Of a DNA stretch of 64,000 nt, positions 53,945 through 62,214 are shown piece by piece. The DNA comes from Agrococcus pavilionensis RW1. GTDB taxonomy: Bacteria; Actinomycetota; Actinomycetes; Actinomycetales; Microbacteriaceae. Location: the NCBI RefSeq assembly GCF_000400485.1, contig NZ_ASHR01000036.1, positions 1 to 64,000 on the forward strand, in the 5' to 3' direction. Position numbers and translations under genes: made by a program. The stretch's first letter is position 1, and the number at the start of each line of letters is the position of its first letter. A model generated the notes under the pieces. It was not told where the DNA came from and searched no databases. It was given only the letters and a program-made list of their open reading frames with translations.

Positions 53945-53977
53945 GAGCCCGGGTCGGACATCGTCCGACCCGGGCTC
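53945..53977. terminator. Bidirectional terminator
   Basis: GAGCCCGGGTCGGAC and GTCCGACCCGGGCTC form a perfect 15-bp stem with a 3-base loop, between the convergent genes ending at 53925 and 54004. It lacks a long T-run in either direction but is the strongest hairpin in the window. Confidence 0.8.
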
Positions 53978-54003
53978 CTCGCTTCGCGCAGACCCTCGGC
54001 GCG

Positions 54004-55464
54004 TCAGCCGTCGACGCGCTGCGAGATCCCCAGCGGGTTCTCGTCGCGCAGCGCCTCGGGCAGCAGCGCCGCCGGGAAGTTCTGGAACGCGACTGGGCGC
54101 AGGAAGCGAGTGACGGATGCGGTGCCGACCGCGGTCGTCGTCGGCGCGGTGGTCGCGGGGTACGGCCCGCCGTGCTGCTGCGCGAACGTCACCGAGACGC
54201 CCGTGGGCCACTGGTTCCACAGCACGCGGCCGGCCCGGTCGACGAGCGCCGGCACGAGGCGACGCGCGACTTCGAGGTCGGCCGCGTCGCCCTCGTCGGC
54301 GACGATCGTCGCCGTGAGCTGGCCCTCGAGCCCGCGCGCGACGCGCTCGAGCTCGGCAGCGTCCGTGTAGGTGACCACGAGGCCCGCGGGGCCGAAGACC
54401 TCGCGCACGAGCGCCTCCGGGTCCTCCAGCACCGCGTCGATGGTCGTCAGCAGCAGCGTCGCCTCGGGCGGCGACTGGCGGCTCGCCTCGCCCTCGCGCA
54501 GCACGGAGACGTCGGAGCGGCCCGTCATCTCCTCGAGCCCCGCGACGAAGCCCTCCTGGATGCGGTCGTTGAGCAGGGGCGCGGGAGCCGGCACGGCCGC
54601 GCCGCGCAGCGCATCCACGATCTCCGACTCGGCGGGCACGAACAGCACGCCGGGCTTGGTGCAGAGCTGGCCCTGGCTGCCCGTGACCGACGCGAGGTAC
54701 TCCTCGGCGATCTGCTGGGCACGGCGCGACGCGGCGGCGGGCGCGACGAACGCGGGGTTCACGCTGCCGAGCTCGCCGTAGAACGGGATCGGCTCGGGGC
54801 GCGCGTTGGCGATGTCGAACAGCGCGCGGCCGCCGCCGATCGAACCGGTGAACGACGCGGCCTTGATCGCCGGGTGCTTCAGCGCCTCGACGCCGTTCTG
54901 CGTGCCGTGGATGACCGACACGAGGTCGGCCGGCGCCCCGGCCTCGATCGCAGCCTTGCGGATGACCGCGACCGTCGCGTCCGAGAGGCGCGGGTGGCCC
55001 GAGTGCGCCTTCACGAGCACGGCGTTGCCGGCCGCAAGCGCCGCCGCCGTGTCACCGCCGGCGACCGAGAAGGCGAACGGGAAGTTGCTGGCAGCGAAGT
55101 TGAGCACCGGGCCGATCGGCACGAGCATGCGGCGAAGATCCGGCCGCGGGGCACCCATCGGCCACTCGGCGTCGGGCCGGTCGATGCGCACGTCGAGGAA
55201 GTCGCCGCGCTCCACCTCGTCGGCGAACAGGCGCAGCTGGAACGTCGTGCGCTTGAGCTCGCCCTTCAGGCGCGCCTCGGCGAGCGCCGTCTCCTCCTGC
55301 GCGATCGCGATGAGCTCGGCGCCGGCCGCGTCGAGCGCGTCGGCGATCGTGCGCATCACGCGAGCGCGCTCCGCGTAGGGCGTCGCGGCCCAGACGGCGG
55401 ATGCGTCGGCGACCGTGAGGACGGCCTCGTCGGTCGTGCGCGCGATCGTCGTGGTCTCAGTCAT
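54004..55464 (-). CDS. Aldehyde dehydrogenase, 2,5-dioxovalerate (alpha-ketoglutarate semialdehyde) type
   Basis: 486 residues. The layout matches the KGSADH-type aldehyde dehydrogenases: VGPVLNFAASNFPFAFSVAGGD style block (PIGPVLNFAASNFPFAFS), FTGSIGGGRAL, YGELGSVNPAFV with the general-base glutamate, and GSQGQLCTKPGVLFV with the catalytic cysteine. This group oxidises 2,5-dioxopentanoate to 2-oxoglutarate with NADP at the end of pentose, uronate or hydroxyproline breakdown. ATG has a GGAGG site. It is divergent from the IclR regulator, its likely controller. Confidence 0.87.
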   Translation of the reverse strand: MTETTTIARTTDEAVLTVADASAVWAATPYAERARVMRTIADALDAAGAELIAIAQEETALAEARLKGELKRTTFQLRLFADEVERGDFLDVRIDRPDAEWPMGAPRPDLRRMLVPIGPVLNFAASNFPFAFSVAGGDTAAALAAGNAVLVKAHSGHPRLSDATVAVIRKAAIEAGAPADLVSVIHGTQNGVEALKHPAIKAASFTGSIGGGRALFDIANARPEPIPFYGELGSVNPAFVAPAAASRRAQQIAEEYLASVTGSQGQLCTKPGVLFVPAESEIVDALRGAAVPAPAPLLNDRIQEGFVAGLEEMTGRSDVSVLREGEASRQSPPEATLLLTTIDAVLEDPEALVREVFGPAGLVVTYTDAAELERVARGLEGQLTATIVADEGDAADLEVARRLVPALVDRAGRVLWNQWPTGVSVTFAQQHGGPYPATTAPTTTAVGTASVTRFLRPVAFQNFPAALLPEALRDENPLGISQRVDG

Positions 55465-55533
55465 CGGGTCCTCCAGTCGTCGGCAGGCACGGGGACTGCA
55501 CCGTGCCGTCCCCCATTGAAACCGCCGCGCGGC

Positions 55534-55539
55534 TAGAGT
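55534..55539 (+). promoter_or_regulatory. -10 box for a leaderless iclR-type transcript
   Basis: TAGAGT ends six bases before the ATG at 55546, so the transcript would start at the start codon; no ribosome-binding site is present. A TTGAAA lies only 12 bases upstream of it, too close to be a normal -35. Confidence 0.5.
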
Positions 55540-55545
55540 GATGCC

Positions 55546-56322
55546 ATGAGTTCCGATGAACGGAACGCTCCGCGCTCGATGATCGGCCGTGTCGCCGCCG
55601 TGCTCGGCGCGTTCAGCGGCGAGCGCCCGGTGCTCGGGGTCAACGACATCGCGCGCTCCGCGGGGCTCGCGAAGTCGGTCACGTCGCGCATCGTCAGCGA
55701 GCTCGTCGCCGTCGACTTCCTCGAGCGCGCCGACAACGGCGTGCGCGTCGGCATCCGGATGTTCGAGCTCGGCGAGCTCGCGCAGCGCTCGAAGGAGCTG
55801 CGGCAGCTCGCGCTCGCGGCGATGGCCGACCTGCGGCAGGCGACGGGCATGACCGTGCAGCTGAGCGTGCTGAAGAGCCCCGATCAGGTGTACGTCGAGA
55901 TCCTGCGCGGCCGCGACGCCGACATGCCCATCCGCTCGCGGATCGGCGGGCGAGTGCCCGCCTACGCGACCGCCGGCGGCAAGGCCGTGCTCGCGCACTC
56001 GACGGACGAGGTCGTCGCCGGCGCGACGCCCCAGCTGTTCGAGCAGCTCGGCCCCGGCACCGTCACCGACGAGGCGGCGCTGCGCCGCCAGCTCGACGCC
56101 GTGCGGGCCAACGGCTTCTCGCACGAGGTCGAGGAGTCGAACCCCGGCGTCGAGTGCGTCGCGTGCCCGCTGCTGCGAGCCGACGGGACGCCGATCGCGG
56201 CGATCTCGATCTCCGGCCCCGCGCACCGCGCGAACATGCTCCAGTACGCACCCGCCGTCCGCATCACGGCCCTCGGCCTCAACCGACGCATCCGCGCCAA
56301 CTCCGCCTTCAGCTCGCTGTAA
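55546..56322 (+). CDS. IclR family transcriptional regulator
   Basis: 258 residues. The winged HTH (VLGVNDIARSAGLAKSVTSRIVSELVAVDFLER) is followed by the IclR effector domain (MTVQLSVLKSPDQVYVEILRG, GRVPAYATAGGKAVLAHS, GVECVACPLLRADGTPIAAISISGP). It probably controls the divergent dioxovalerate-type dehydrogenase and the downstream dehydrogenase-transporter-aldolase set, binding a small carboxylate. No obvious perfect operator palindrome was found in either flanking gap. Confidence 0.9.
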   Translation: MSSDERNAPRSMIGRVAAVLGAFSGERPVLGVNDIARSAGLAKSVTSRIVSELVAVDFLERADNGVRVGIRMFELGELAQRSKELRQLALAAMADLRQATGMTVQLSVLKSPDQVYVEILRGRDADMPIRSRIGGRVPAYATAGGKAVLAHSTDEVVAGATPQLFEQLGPGTVTDEAALRRQLDAVRANGFSHEVEESNPGVECVACPLLRADGTPIAAISISGPAHRANMLQYAPAVRITALGLNRRIRANSAFSSL

Positions 56323-56474
56323 CCCGATCCGCTGACCGGAACGCGGTTTGCGCCGCACCGGCACCGCGGCCCTACGTTGAGCGACGTCGTCAGACATCGA
56401 CTGCTGCGCACGGCTGCGCACAGGGCCATCCATCGGCATCGATGCACAGCGACCGATCAACGAGGAGGCGCCGC

Positions 56475-57569
56475 GTGAAGGCGATGGTGATGCACGAGAC
56501 AGGTGCTCCGCTCGTGCTCGAGGAGCTCGAGCTCGACCAGCCCGGTCCCGGCGAGGTGCGCGTGCGCATCGAGGCGGCCGGGGTCTGCCACAGCGACGTC
56601 CACTACATCTCCGGCGGCCTCGCCGCCCGCACGCCGATCGTGCTCGGCCACGAGGGCGCCGGCATCGTCGAGGAGGTCGGCGACGGCGTGAGCGGCTTCC
56701 GGCCGGGCGACAAGGTCGTGCTGATGTGGCGACCGCGCTGCGGAGAGTGCGAGTTCTGCCTCACCGGCCAGCCGGCGCAGTGCGCCCTCGGCAAGGTGCA
56801 CGGCCAGACGAACGGCCTGCTGCGCGGCGGCACGCGCCTCAGCAAGGACGGCGTGCGCTACCACCACCTCATGGGCGACGCGTGCTTCGCCGAGCACGCG
56901 GTCGTCTCGCAGGAGTCGCTCATCGCGATCGACAGCGACATCCCGTCGGAGATCGCCGCGATCGTCGGCTGCGCCGTCATCACCGGCATGGGCACCGTGC
57001 TCAATAAGATGCCCGACCTGACGGGCAAGTCGGTCGCAATCATCGGCGCGGGCGGCGTCGGCCTCTCCGCCGTGATCGCCGCGCAGCTCGTCGGCGCCGC
57101 GCAGATCATCGTCTCCGACGTGGTCGCCTCGCGCCTCGAGAAGGCGCGCGAGCTCGGGGCGACGCACACGATCGACTCGTCGACCGAGGACTTCACCGAC
57201 CGGGTGCTCGAGCTCACCGGCACGGGCGTGCACTACGTGCTCGAGGCCATCGGCCGTCCCGCGACCATCCGCGCAGGCTTCGAGGCGCTGCGCCCCGGCG
57301 GCACCGAGGTCGTCGTCGGGCTCGGCGCCGTCGGCGAGGAGCTCTCGATCCCCATCAACCTGCTCGTGCAGGGCGACCGCAAGGTCGTCGGCGCGCTCTA
57401 CGGCTCGTCGAACACGCCCGTGCAGCTGCCCGAGATCCTGCGCCTCTACCGCGCCGGCCGGCTCCCGCTCGAGAAGCTGCTCGACCAGTCCTTCGCGCTC
57501 GAGGACGCCAACGAGGCGATCGAGCACCTGCGCACCGGCGCGGTCGGTCGCCCGATCCTCGTCCCCTGA
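56475..57569 (+). CDS. Zinc-dependent alcohol dehydrogenase (MDR family)
   Basis: 364 residues. Catalytic zinc ligands lie in GVCHSDVHY and GHEGAGIVEEVGDG; the structural zinc uses RCGECEFCLTGQPAQC. The Rossmann motif VAIIGAGGVGLSAV and the acidic residue in VSDVVASRLEKA indicate NAD. The layout is of the AdhC/formaldehyde-dehydrogenase branch, so glutathione, mycothiol or plain alcohol substrates are possible. GTG at 56475 follows a GAGGAGG site; upstream codons are not coding-like. First of three closely spaced plus-strand genes. Confidence 0.88.
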   Translation: MKAMVMHETGAPLVLEELELDQPGPGEVRVRIEAAGVCHSDVHYISGGLAARTPIVLGHEGAGIVEEVGDGVSGFRPGDKVVLMWRPRCGECEFCLTGQPAQCALGKVHGQTNGLLRGGTRLSKDGVRYHHLMGDACFAEHAVVSQESLIAIDSDIPSEIAAIVGCAVITGMGTVLNKMPDLTGKSVAIIGAGGVGLSAVIAAQLVGAAQIIVSDVVASRLEKARELGATHTIDSSTEDFTDRVLELTGTGVHYVLEAIGRPATIRAGFEALRPGGTEVVVGLGAVGEELSIPINLLVQGDRKVVGALYGSSNTPVQLPEILRLYRAGRLPLEKLLDQSFALEDANEAIEHLRTGAVGRPILVP

Positions 57570-57622
57570 ACTCCCCCTTCAACCGCACCAACGCATCCGC
57601 TTTGCTTATCAAAGGAGAGAGC

Positions 57623-58945
57623 ATGACCGCCATCGACGACAAGCCGCCGACGACGCCTGACATCGTCGTCTCGGCCAAGGACCGCCGCCGCGCCCTGTGG
57701 GGCAGCGCCGTCGGCTCGACCATCGAGTGGTACGACTACTTCCTGTACGGGACGATGGCCACGGCCGTCTTCAACCTCCACTTCTTCCCGAGCGAGGATC
57801 CGGTCGTGAGCTCGATGCTCGCGTTCGCCTCGTTCGCGCTCGCGTTCCTCGTGCGCCCGCTCGGCGGCGTGATCTTCAGCCACGTCGGCGACCGCATCGG
57901 CCGGAAGAAGACGCTCGTCATCACGCTGACCCTCATGGGCGTCGCGACGATGCTCATGGGCGTGCTGCCCGACTACGCCGCGATCGGCGTCGCCGCGCCC
58001 ATCCTGCTCACGCTCCTGCGCCTCGTGCAGGGCCTCGCCCTCGGCGGCGAGTGGGGCGGCGGCCTGCTGCTCGCCGTCGAGTACGCGCCGAAGAACCGCC
58101 GCGGCTTCTACGGCGCCGTGCCGCAGATCGGCGCGCTCGCCGGCCTCGCGCTCGGCAACATCGTGACGATCGGCGCTCGCGCGATCTTCCCGGAGGAGGC
58201 GTTCGAGTCGTTCGGCTGGCGCATCCCGTTCCTGCTCTCGGGCGTGCTGCTCGTCGTGGGCCTCTGGATCCGCTCGAAGATCGACGAGACGCCCTCGTTC
58301 CGCAAGGTGAAGGCTGAGGGCACGACCCAGCGCCTGCCGATCGCCACGGTGCTCAAGAAGTACTGGCGCGAGGTCGTCATCTCGACCGGTGCGAAGTTCG
58401 TCGAGACCGCCACCTTCTTCATCTTCGCGACGTTCTCGATCTCCTACGCCACGAGCTTCGGCTACGACTTCGGCGCGGTGCTCGCGTTCCTGCTCGTCGG
58501 CGCGATCCTCGGCATCGGCGGCATGCTGTTCTACGGCGGGCTCTCCGACCGCATCGGGCGCAAGAAGGTCTTCCTCGGCGGCTCCGTCGCGGTGGCGATC
58601 TTCATCTTCCCGTACCTCGCGATGCTCTCGAGCGGCAACCTGTGGCTCGCAGGCCTCGCGATCATCCTGTCGTTCGCGGTCATCTGGCCGACCTACGGCT
58701 CGCTCATCGGCACGGTGCTCGCCGAGAACTTCGCGCCCGAGATCCGCTACACCGGCGCATCGCTCGGCTACCAGCTCGGCGCCGCGATCGTCGGCGGCCC
58801 GGCGCCCCTCATCGCGACGGCGCTGCTCGCGGCGTTCATGGGCAGCTGGATCCCGGTGGCGATCTTCGTGGTCGTCTGCGCGCTCGTCGGGTTCGTGTCG
58901 GTGTCGTTCGTGAAGGTGCGGCACAACGAAGAGCTCGATGTCTGA
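57623..58945 (+). CDS. MFS transporter, metabolite:H+ symporter (MHS) type
   Basis: 440 residues with 12 predicted membrane helices. GSTIEWYDYFLYGTMA near residue 29 is the MHS-family signature (ProP, ShiA, KgtP relatives), and RPLGGVIFSHVGDRIGRKKTL is the loop 2-3 MFS motif. The substrate is probably a small carboxylate or osmolyte. AAAGGAGAG ribosome-binding site. The next gene starts inside its last codons. Confidence 0.9.
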   Translation: MTAIDDKPPTTPDIVVSAKDRRRALWGSAVGSTIEWYDYFLYGTMATAVFNLHFFPSEDPVVSSMLAFASFALAFLVRPLGGVIFSHVGDRIGRKKTLVITLTLMGVATMLMGVLPDYAAIGVAAPILLTLLRLVQGLALGGEWGGGLLLAVEYAPKNRRGFYGAVPQIGALAGLALGNIVTIGARAIFPEEAFESFGWRIPFLLSGVLLVVGLWIRSKIDETPSFRKVKAEGTTQRLPIATVLKKYWREVVISTGAKFVETATFFIFATFSISYATSFGYDFGAVLAFLLVGAILGIGGMLFYGGLSDRIGRKKVFLGGSVAVAIFIFPYLAMLSSGNLWLAGLAIILSFAVIWPTYGSLIGTVLAENFAPEIRYTGASLGYQLGAAIVGGPAPLIATALLAAFMGSWIPVAIFVVVCALVGFVSVSFVKVRHNEELDV

Positions 58946-59720
58946 GCAGCGCTCAGCTGAGCTGGCCCGGGCGCCCCGCGTGGGCGCCTGGGCCACGCTC
59001 GACTCCCCCGTCGCGACGGAGCAGGTCGCGCGCACCGGCTTCGACTACGTGTGCGTCGACGGGCAGCACGGCCTGCTCGGCTACGACGCGCAGGTGCGGG
59101 CGCTGCTCGCGGTCGCGGCGGGCGGCGCGACGCCGTGGGCGCGCGTGTCGACGAACAGCGCGGCCGAGATCGGGCGCGTGCTCGACGCCGGCGCGCGCGG
59201 CGTGATCGTGCCGCTCATCGACACCGCCGACGAGGCGCGCGCGGCTGCGGAGGCGGCGCGCTACCCGACCTCCGGCGGCCGTCGCTCCTACGGGCCGATG
59301 CGACTGGGTCCGCACTTCGGCGCGACGCCCGGAGAGACGGATGCGTCGGTCACCGTGCTCGCGATGATCGAGACGGCATCGGGGCTGGCGGAGCTCGAGG
59401 CGATCCTCGACGTCGACGGCATCGACGGCGTGTACGTCGGTCCGTACGACCTCTCGCTCGCGCTCGGCGCGCGAGTGCCGTTCGAGGACGAGATCCTGCC
59501 GCGACTCGACGCCGAGCTCGATCGGGTGGCTGCCGCGTGCCGCGAGCGCGGCAAGATCGCCGGCGTGCACTGCGCCGACGGCGAGCAGGCAGCGCGACGC
59601 ATCGAGCAGGGCTTCACGATGGTGACCGCCGCCACGGATGTGGCGTCGCTCCGAGCCGACATGCAGCGGCAGCTCGGCGCGGCGACCGGCGCGCGCCTCG
59701 AAGCGTCGCGGGCGTACTGA
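58938..59720 (+). CDS. HpcH/HpaI family aldolase
   Basis: 260 residues, cytosolic class II pyruvate aldolase. The conserved blocks are FDYVCVDGQHGLLGYD (active-site His), ARVSTNSAAEIGRVLDAGARGVIVPLI (substrate Arg region), MIETASGLAELEAI (metal-binding Glu) and GVYVGPYDLSLALG (metal-binding Asp). It should cleave a 2-keto-3-deoxy or 4-hydroxy-2-oxo acid to pyruvate and an aldehyde. The aldehyde could feed the dehydrogenases nearby. It overlaps the transporter gene by 8 bases. Confidence 0.9.
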   Translation: MSEQRSAELARAPRVGAWATLDSPVATEQVARTGFDYVCVDGQHGLLGYDAQVRALLAVAAGGATPWARVSTNSAAEIGRVLDAGARGVIVPLIDTADEARAAAEAARYPTSGGRRSYGPMRLGPHFGATPGETDASVTVLAMIETASGLAELEAILDVDGIDGVYVGPYDLSLALGARVPFEDEILPRLDAELDRVAAACRERGKIAGVHCADGEQAARRIEQGFTMVTAATDVASLRADMQRQLGAATGARLEASRAY

Positions 59721-59739
59721 CGCGAAGTCGGCGGCGAAA

Positions 59740-59763
59740 GGGCGGGCTCGGAAGAGCTCGCCC
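59740..59763. terminator. Bidirectional terminator between aldolase and monooxygenase genes
   Basis: GGGCGGGCTC and GAGCTCGCCC form a 10-bp stem (one G-U pair) around GGAA, followed on the plus strand by CCTTCTTC. It separates the convergent genes ending at 59720 and 59773. Confidence 0.7.
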
Positions 59764-59772
59764 CTTCTTCGC

Positions 59773-60078
59773 TCAGTTCAGCGACCCATCCCCGGAGTAG
59801 CCGACGACCTCCCGGCTCTCGAGCATCGGGATGATCTGCATCTTGCCGATCGACGCGAAGTGGGCGCTCTCACGGTGCGCCGTGAACGCATCCGCATCCT
59901 CGTAGACCTCGACGATCGTGAAGACGTTCGGCCGCTCGAGATCGCGCGCGATCGAGTAGGAGATGTTGCCCGGCTCCTGCCGACTTTCAGCGGCGAGCGT
60001 CGGCAGCAGCTGCGCGACGCGATCGGCGGCCTCGGGCTTGGCGGTGTAGGTGGCGATGACGATGTAGTGCTGGCTCAT
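59773..60078 (-). CDS. Antibiotic biosynthesis monooxygenase (ABM) domain protein
   Basis: 101 residues, a single ABM ferredoxin-like fold (YIVIATYTAKPEAADRVAQLLPTLAAESRQEPGNISYSI, VFTIVEVYEDADAFTAHRES, FASIGKMQIIP). Such proteins are often small quinol or flavin-linked monooxygenases or detoxifying proteins. The start (ATG 60078) overlaps the GlpP-like gene's stop (ATGA), making it the last gene of the glycerol-3-phosphate operon. A degenerate second copy lies at 47621-47925. Confidence 0.85.
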   Translation of the reverse strand: MSQHYIVIATYTAKPEAADRVAQLLPTLAAESRQEPGNISYSIARDLERPNVFTIVEVYEDADAFTAHRESAHFASIGKMQIIPMLESREVVGYSGDGSLN

Positions 60079-60671
60079 GATTGGTTCTTCCTGTAGGTCC
60101 AGAGTGTGCGCTCGCTCGTCGAGACGCCGGCCGCTCCACATGCGATCGCGGCCTCGAGCGAGCGCTCGTTCGCGACGAATCCGCCGGCGATGACGGGCGA
60201 GATGCGCATCACCGGTTCGTCGAGGATGTAGGGCAATACGGGGGCCGGCATGATCTGCACGAAGCTCGGCTGAGATCCCTCGAGCCCATGGGTCGATCGC
60301 GGCAGGTTCAAGCGGTCGGTGATGAAGAGCTTCTGCATCGCGAGCATGCCGTGCTGCTCGATCCGGGCGATCATCGCGGCCCGGGTGGTCACGACCCCGG
60401 CGGCACCGATCTTCGCGAGGAAGTCGATGCCGCCGCGATCTGGCGCGAGTCCCGAGACGGTGTCGGCGTTGATGAAGGCGAAGCGGTCAGCCCCCGCCAT
60501 GCGCGCGACCACCGATTCGAGCCGGAGCAGCTCGCCGTTCGCGACAATGCAGACGGGCGCGTCGGTGTCGAGGAACTCGTCGACATCGTCGGGCGAGAAG
60601 AGCGACGCGATCGCCGGCCGGGCGCGGAGCTGGGTCGACACCAGCAGCCGGCGACGCGTCAATGCACTCAT
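60075..60671 (-). CDS. Glycerol-3-phosphate responsive antiterminator family protein (GlpP-like)
   Basis: 198 residues with a TIM-barrel-like fold typical of GlpP: APVCIVANGELLRLESVVARMAGADRFAFINADTVSGLAPDRGGIDFL, GVVTTRAAMIARIEQHGMLAMQKLF, then PVIAGGFVANERSLEAAIACGAAGVSTSERTLW. In Bacillus, GlpP with glycerol 3-phosphate prevents termination in glp leaders. Here it sits inside a glp operon rather than beside it, so it may act as a regulator or as an enzyme in G3P metabolism. Ends within the monooxygenase start. Confidence 0.82.
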   Translation of the reverse strand: MSALTRRRLLVSTQLRARPAIASLFSPDDVDEFLDTDAPVCIVANGELLRLESVVARMAGADRFAFINADTVSGLAPDRGGIDFLAKIGAAGVVTTRAAMIARIEQHGMLAMQKLFITDRLNLPRSTHGLEGSQPSFVQIMPAPVLPYILDEPVMRISPVIAGGFVANERSLEAAIACGAAGVSTSERTLWTYRKNQS

Positions 60672-60681
60672 GCTCGCGATG

Positions 60682-62214
60682 CTAGCGAGCGAGCCCCAGC
60701 TTGCCCGGGTTCAGGATGCCCTGCGGGTCGAGCGCGCGCTTGACCGTCTGCAGCACCTCGAATCCGCCCTGGAGCGACGGCTCCATGAAGCGCGCCCGCA
60801 GCAGCCCGACGCCGTGGTGGTGGCTGAGCGTCGCGCCGTGGCGGATGATCACCGCGTTCGCCGCATCCCACGCCGCCTGGTACCAGTCGGCACGGTCCTC
60901 GACCGCGACCTCGCCGCGCAGGCTGAAGTAGAGGCAGGCGGAGTCGACGTAGGCGTGCGACTGGTGCGCCGAGCCGGCGAGCGTGCCGGGCACCTGCTGC
61001 AGCGCCTCTACGACCTCGTCGTAGATGGCTGGCAGGTCGCGCCAGCGCCCGATCATCTCGAGCGTGTCGGCGACGAAGCCGGGGCTCTTCTTGAAGCCCT
61101 CAGCGCTCTTGCCGGTCAGGTATCGGGTGTCGAGCCAGCGCTCGAAGATCGCGTCGCTATCGAGCTCCGCGCCGCCGATGCGACGGCACACGTCCTCGGC
61201 GATCGCCATCCCGGCGTCGACGAGCCCCTGCGGGCCCTCGTCGGCGATGAGCAGCACGTGCCGCTCTGGCTCGTCGAACTGCAGGCCGCTCTCGAGGGCG
61301 TCGTAGAGGCGCAGCGCGCCCGGCGTCGCGCCCTCCTGCATGATGAGCCGGCACGCCTCGAGTCCATCGGAGAAGGAGTCGAAGCCGTAGGCGATCGCGC
61401 GGCCATAGTCAGGCAGCCGCTCGAGCTTGAAGCGGATGCGGGTGATGACCCCGAGCACGCCCTCCGAGCCGATGAACAGCTGCATGAGGTCGGGCCCGAC
61501 GGCGGCGCGGGCCGTGCCGCCAAGCGTGACCTTCTCGCCGCTCGCGAGCACGACGTCGAGCCCGACGACCATGTCCTCGATCTTCCCGTAGCGGGTCGAG
61601 AGCTGCCCGGCGCCCCGGCACGCGACCCATCCGCCGACCGTGGAGATCGCGTAGGAGGAGGGCCAGTGGCCCATCGTCATGCCGAAGTCGCGCTGGATCA
61701 TCTCCTCGAAGAGGTCACCGAACATGCCAGCCTCGACCTCGACGATCTGGCTCTGCTCGTCCCACGAGACGAGCTTGTCGAGCCCGCACACGTCGAGCAC
61801 GATGCCGCCCGCGAGCGGGAGCGCCGCGCCGGTGACGTTCGAGCGCCCTGCCGAGACCGTGACGGGGATACCGTGCTCGGAGGCGATGCGCATGACGCCC
61901 TGCACCTGCTCCTCGGTCGAGACCTTCACGATCACCGCGTCGATGACGGCCGGCTCGCCGCTCGTCTCGGCGACCATCGTGCGCGCCCACCAGTCGCGCG
62001 TGCCGTGGATGACGCCGGCTTGGTCGGTGATCACCTCATCGGATGCGTCCCGCAGCTGCGCGAGCACGGCCTCCGGCACCGGGGTGGCGGCGAAAGCGAG
62101 CGACGCGCGCTCTGCCGGGGCCGGCGTCTCGGGCGCCCACGCCGGCTGCGTGGGCGCGCCGACGGTGTAGTTGCCGCGGTTGTACCCGCGCTTGACGGCT
62201 TCCTTGCTGATCAT
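60682..62214 (-). CDS. FAD-linked oxidase, alkyl-dihydroxyacetonephosphate-synthase-like
   Basis: 510 residues. The FAD-binding type 4 domain covers about 95-250 (VTVSAGRSNVTGAALPLAGGIVLDVCGLDK, GHWPSSYAISTVGGWVACRGAGQLSTRYGKIEDMV). The C-terminus has SHHHGVGLLR and LDPQGILNPGKLG, as in alkyl-DHAP synthases and related oxidases. In this glp setting it may act on a glycerol-phosphate-derived substrate or ether lipid precursor. The start overlaps the glpD stop by four bases (ATGA). Confidence 0.85.
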   Translation of the reverse strand: MISKEAVKRGYNRGNYTVGAPTQPAWAPETPAPAERASLAFAATPVPEAVLAQLRDASDEVITDQAGVIHGTRDWWARTMVAETSGEPAVIDAVIVKVSTEEQVQGVMRIASEHGIPVTVSAGRSNVTGAALPLAGGIVLDVCGLDKLVSWDEQSQIVEVEAGMFGDLFEEMIQRDFGMTMGHWPSSYAISTVGGWVACRGAGQLSTRYGKIEDMVVGLDVVLASGEKVTLGGTARAAVGPDLMQLFIGSEGVLGVITRIRFKLERLPDYGRAIAYGFDSFSDGLEACRLIMQEGATPGALRLYDALESGLQFDEPERHVLLIADEGPQGLVDAGMAIAEDVCRRIGGAELDSDAIFERWLDTRYLTGKSAEGFKKSPGFVADTLEMIGRWRDLPAIYDEVVEALQQVPGTLAGSAHQSHAYVDSACLYFSLRGEVAVEDRADWYQAAWDAANAVIIRHGATLSHHHGVGLLRARFMEPSLQGGFEVLQTVKRALDPQGILNPGKLGLAR

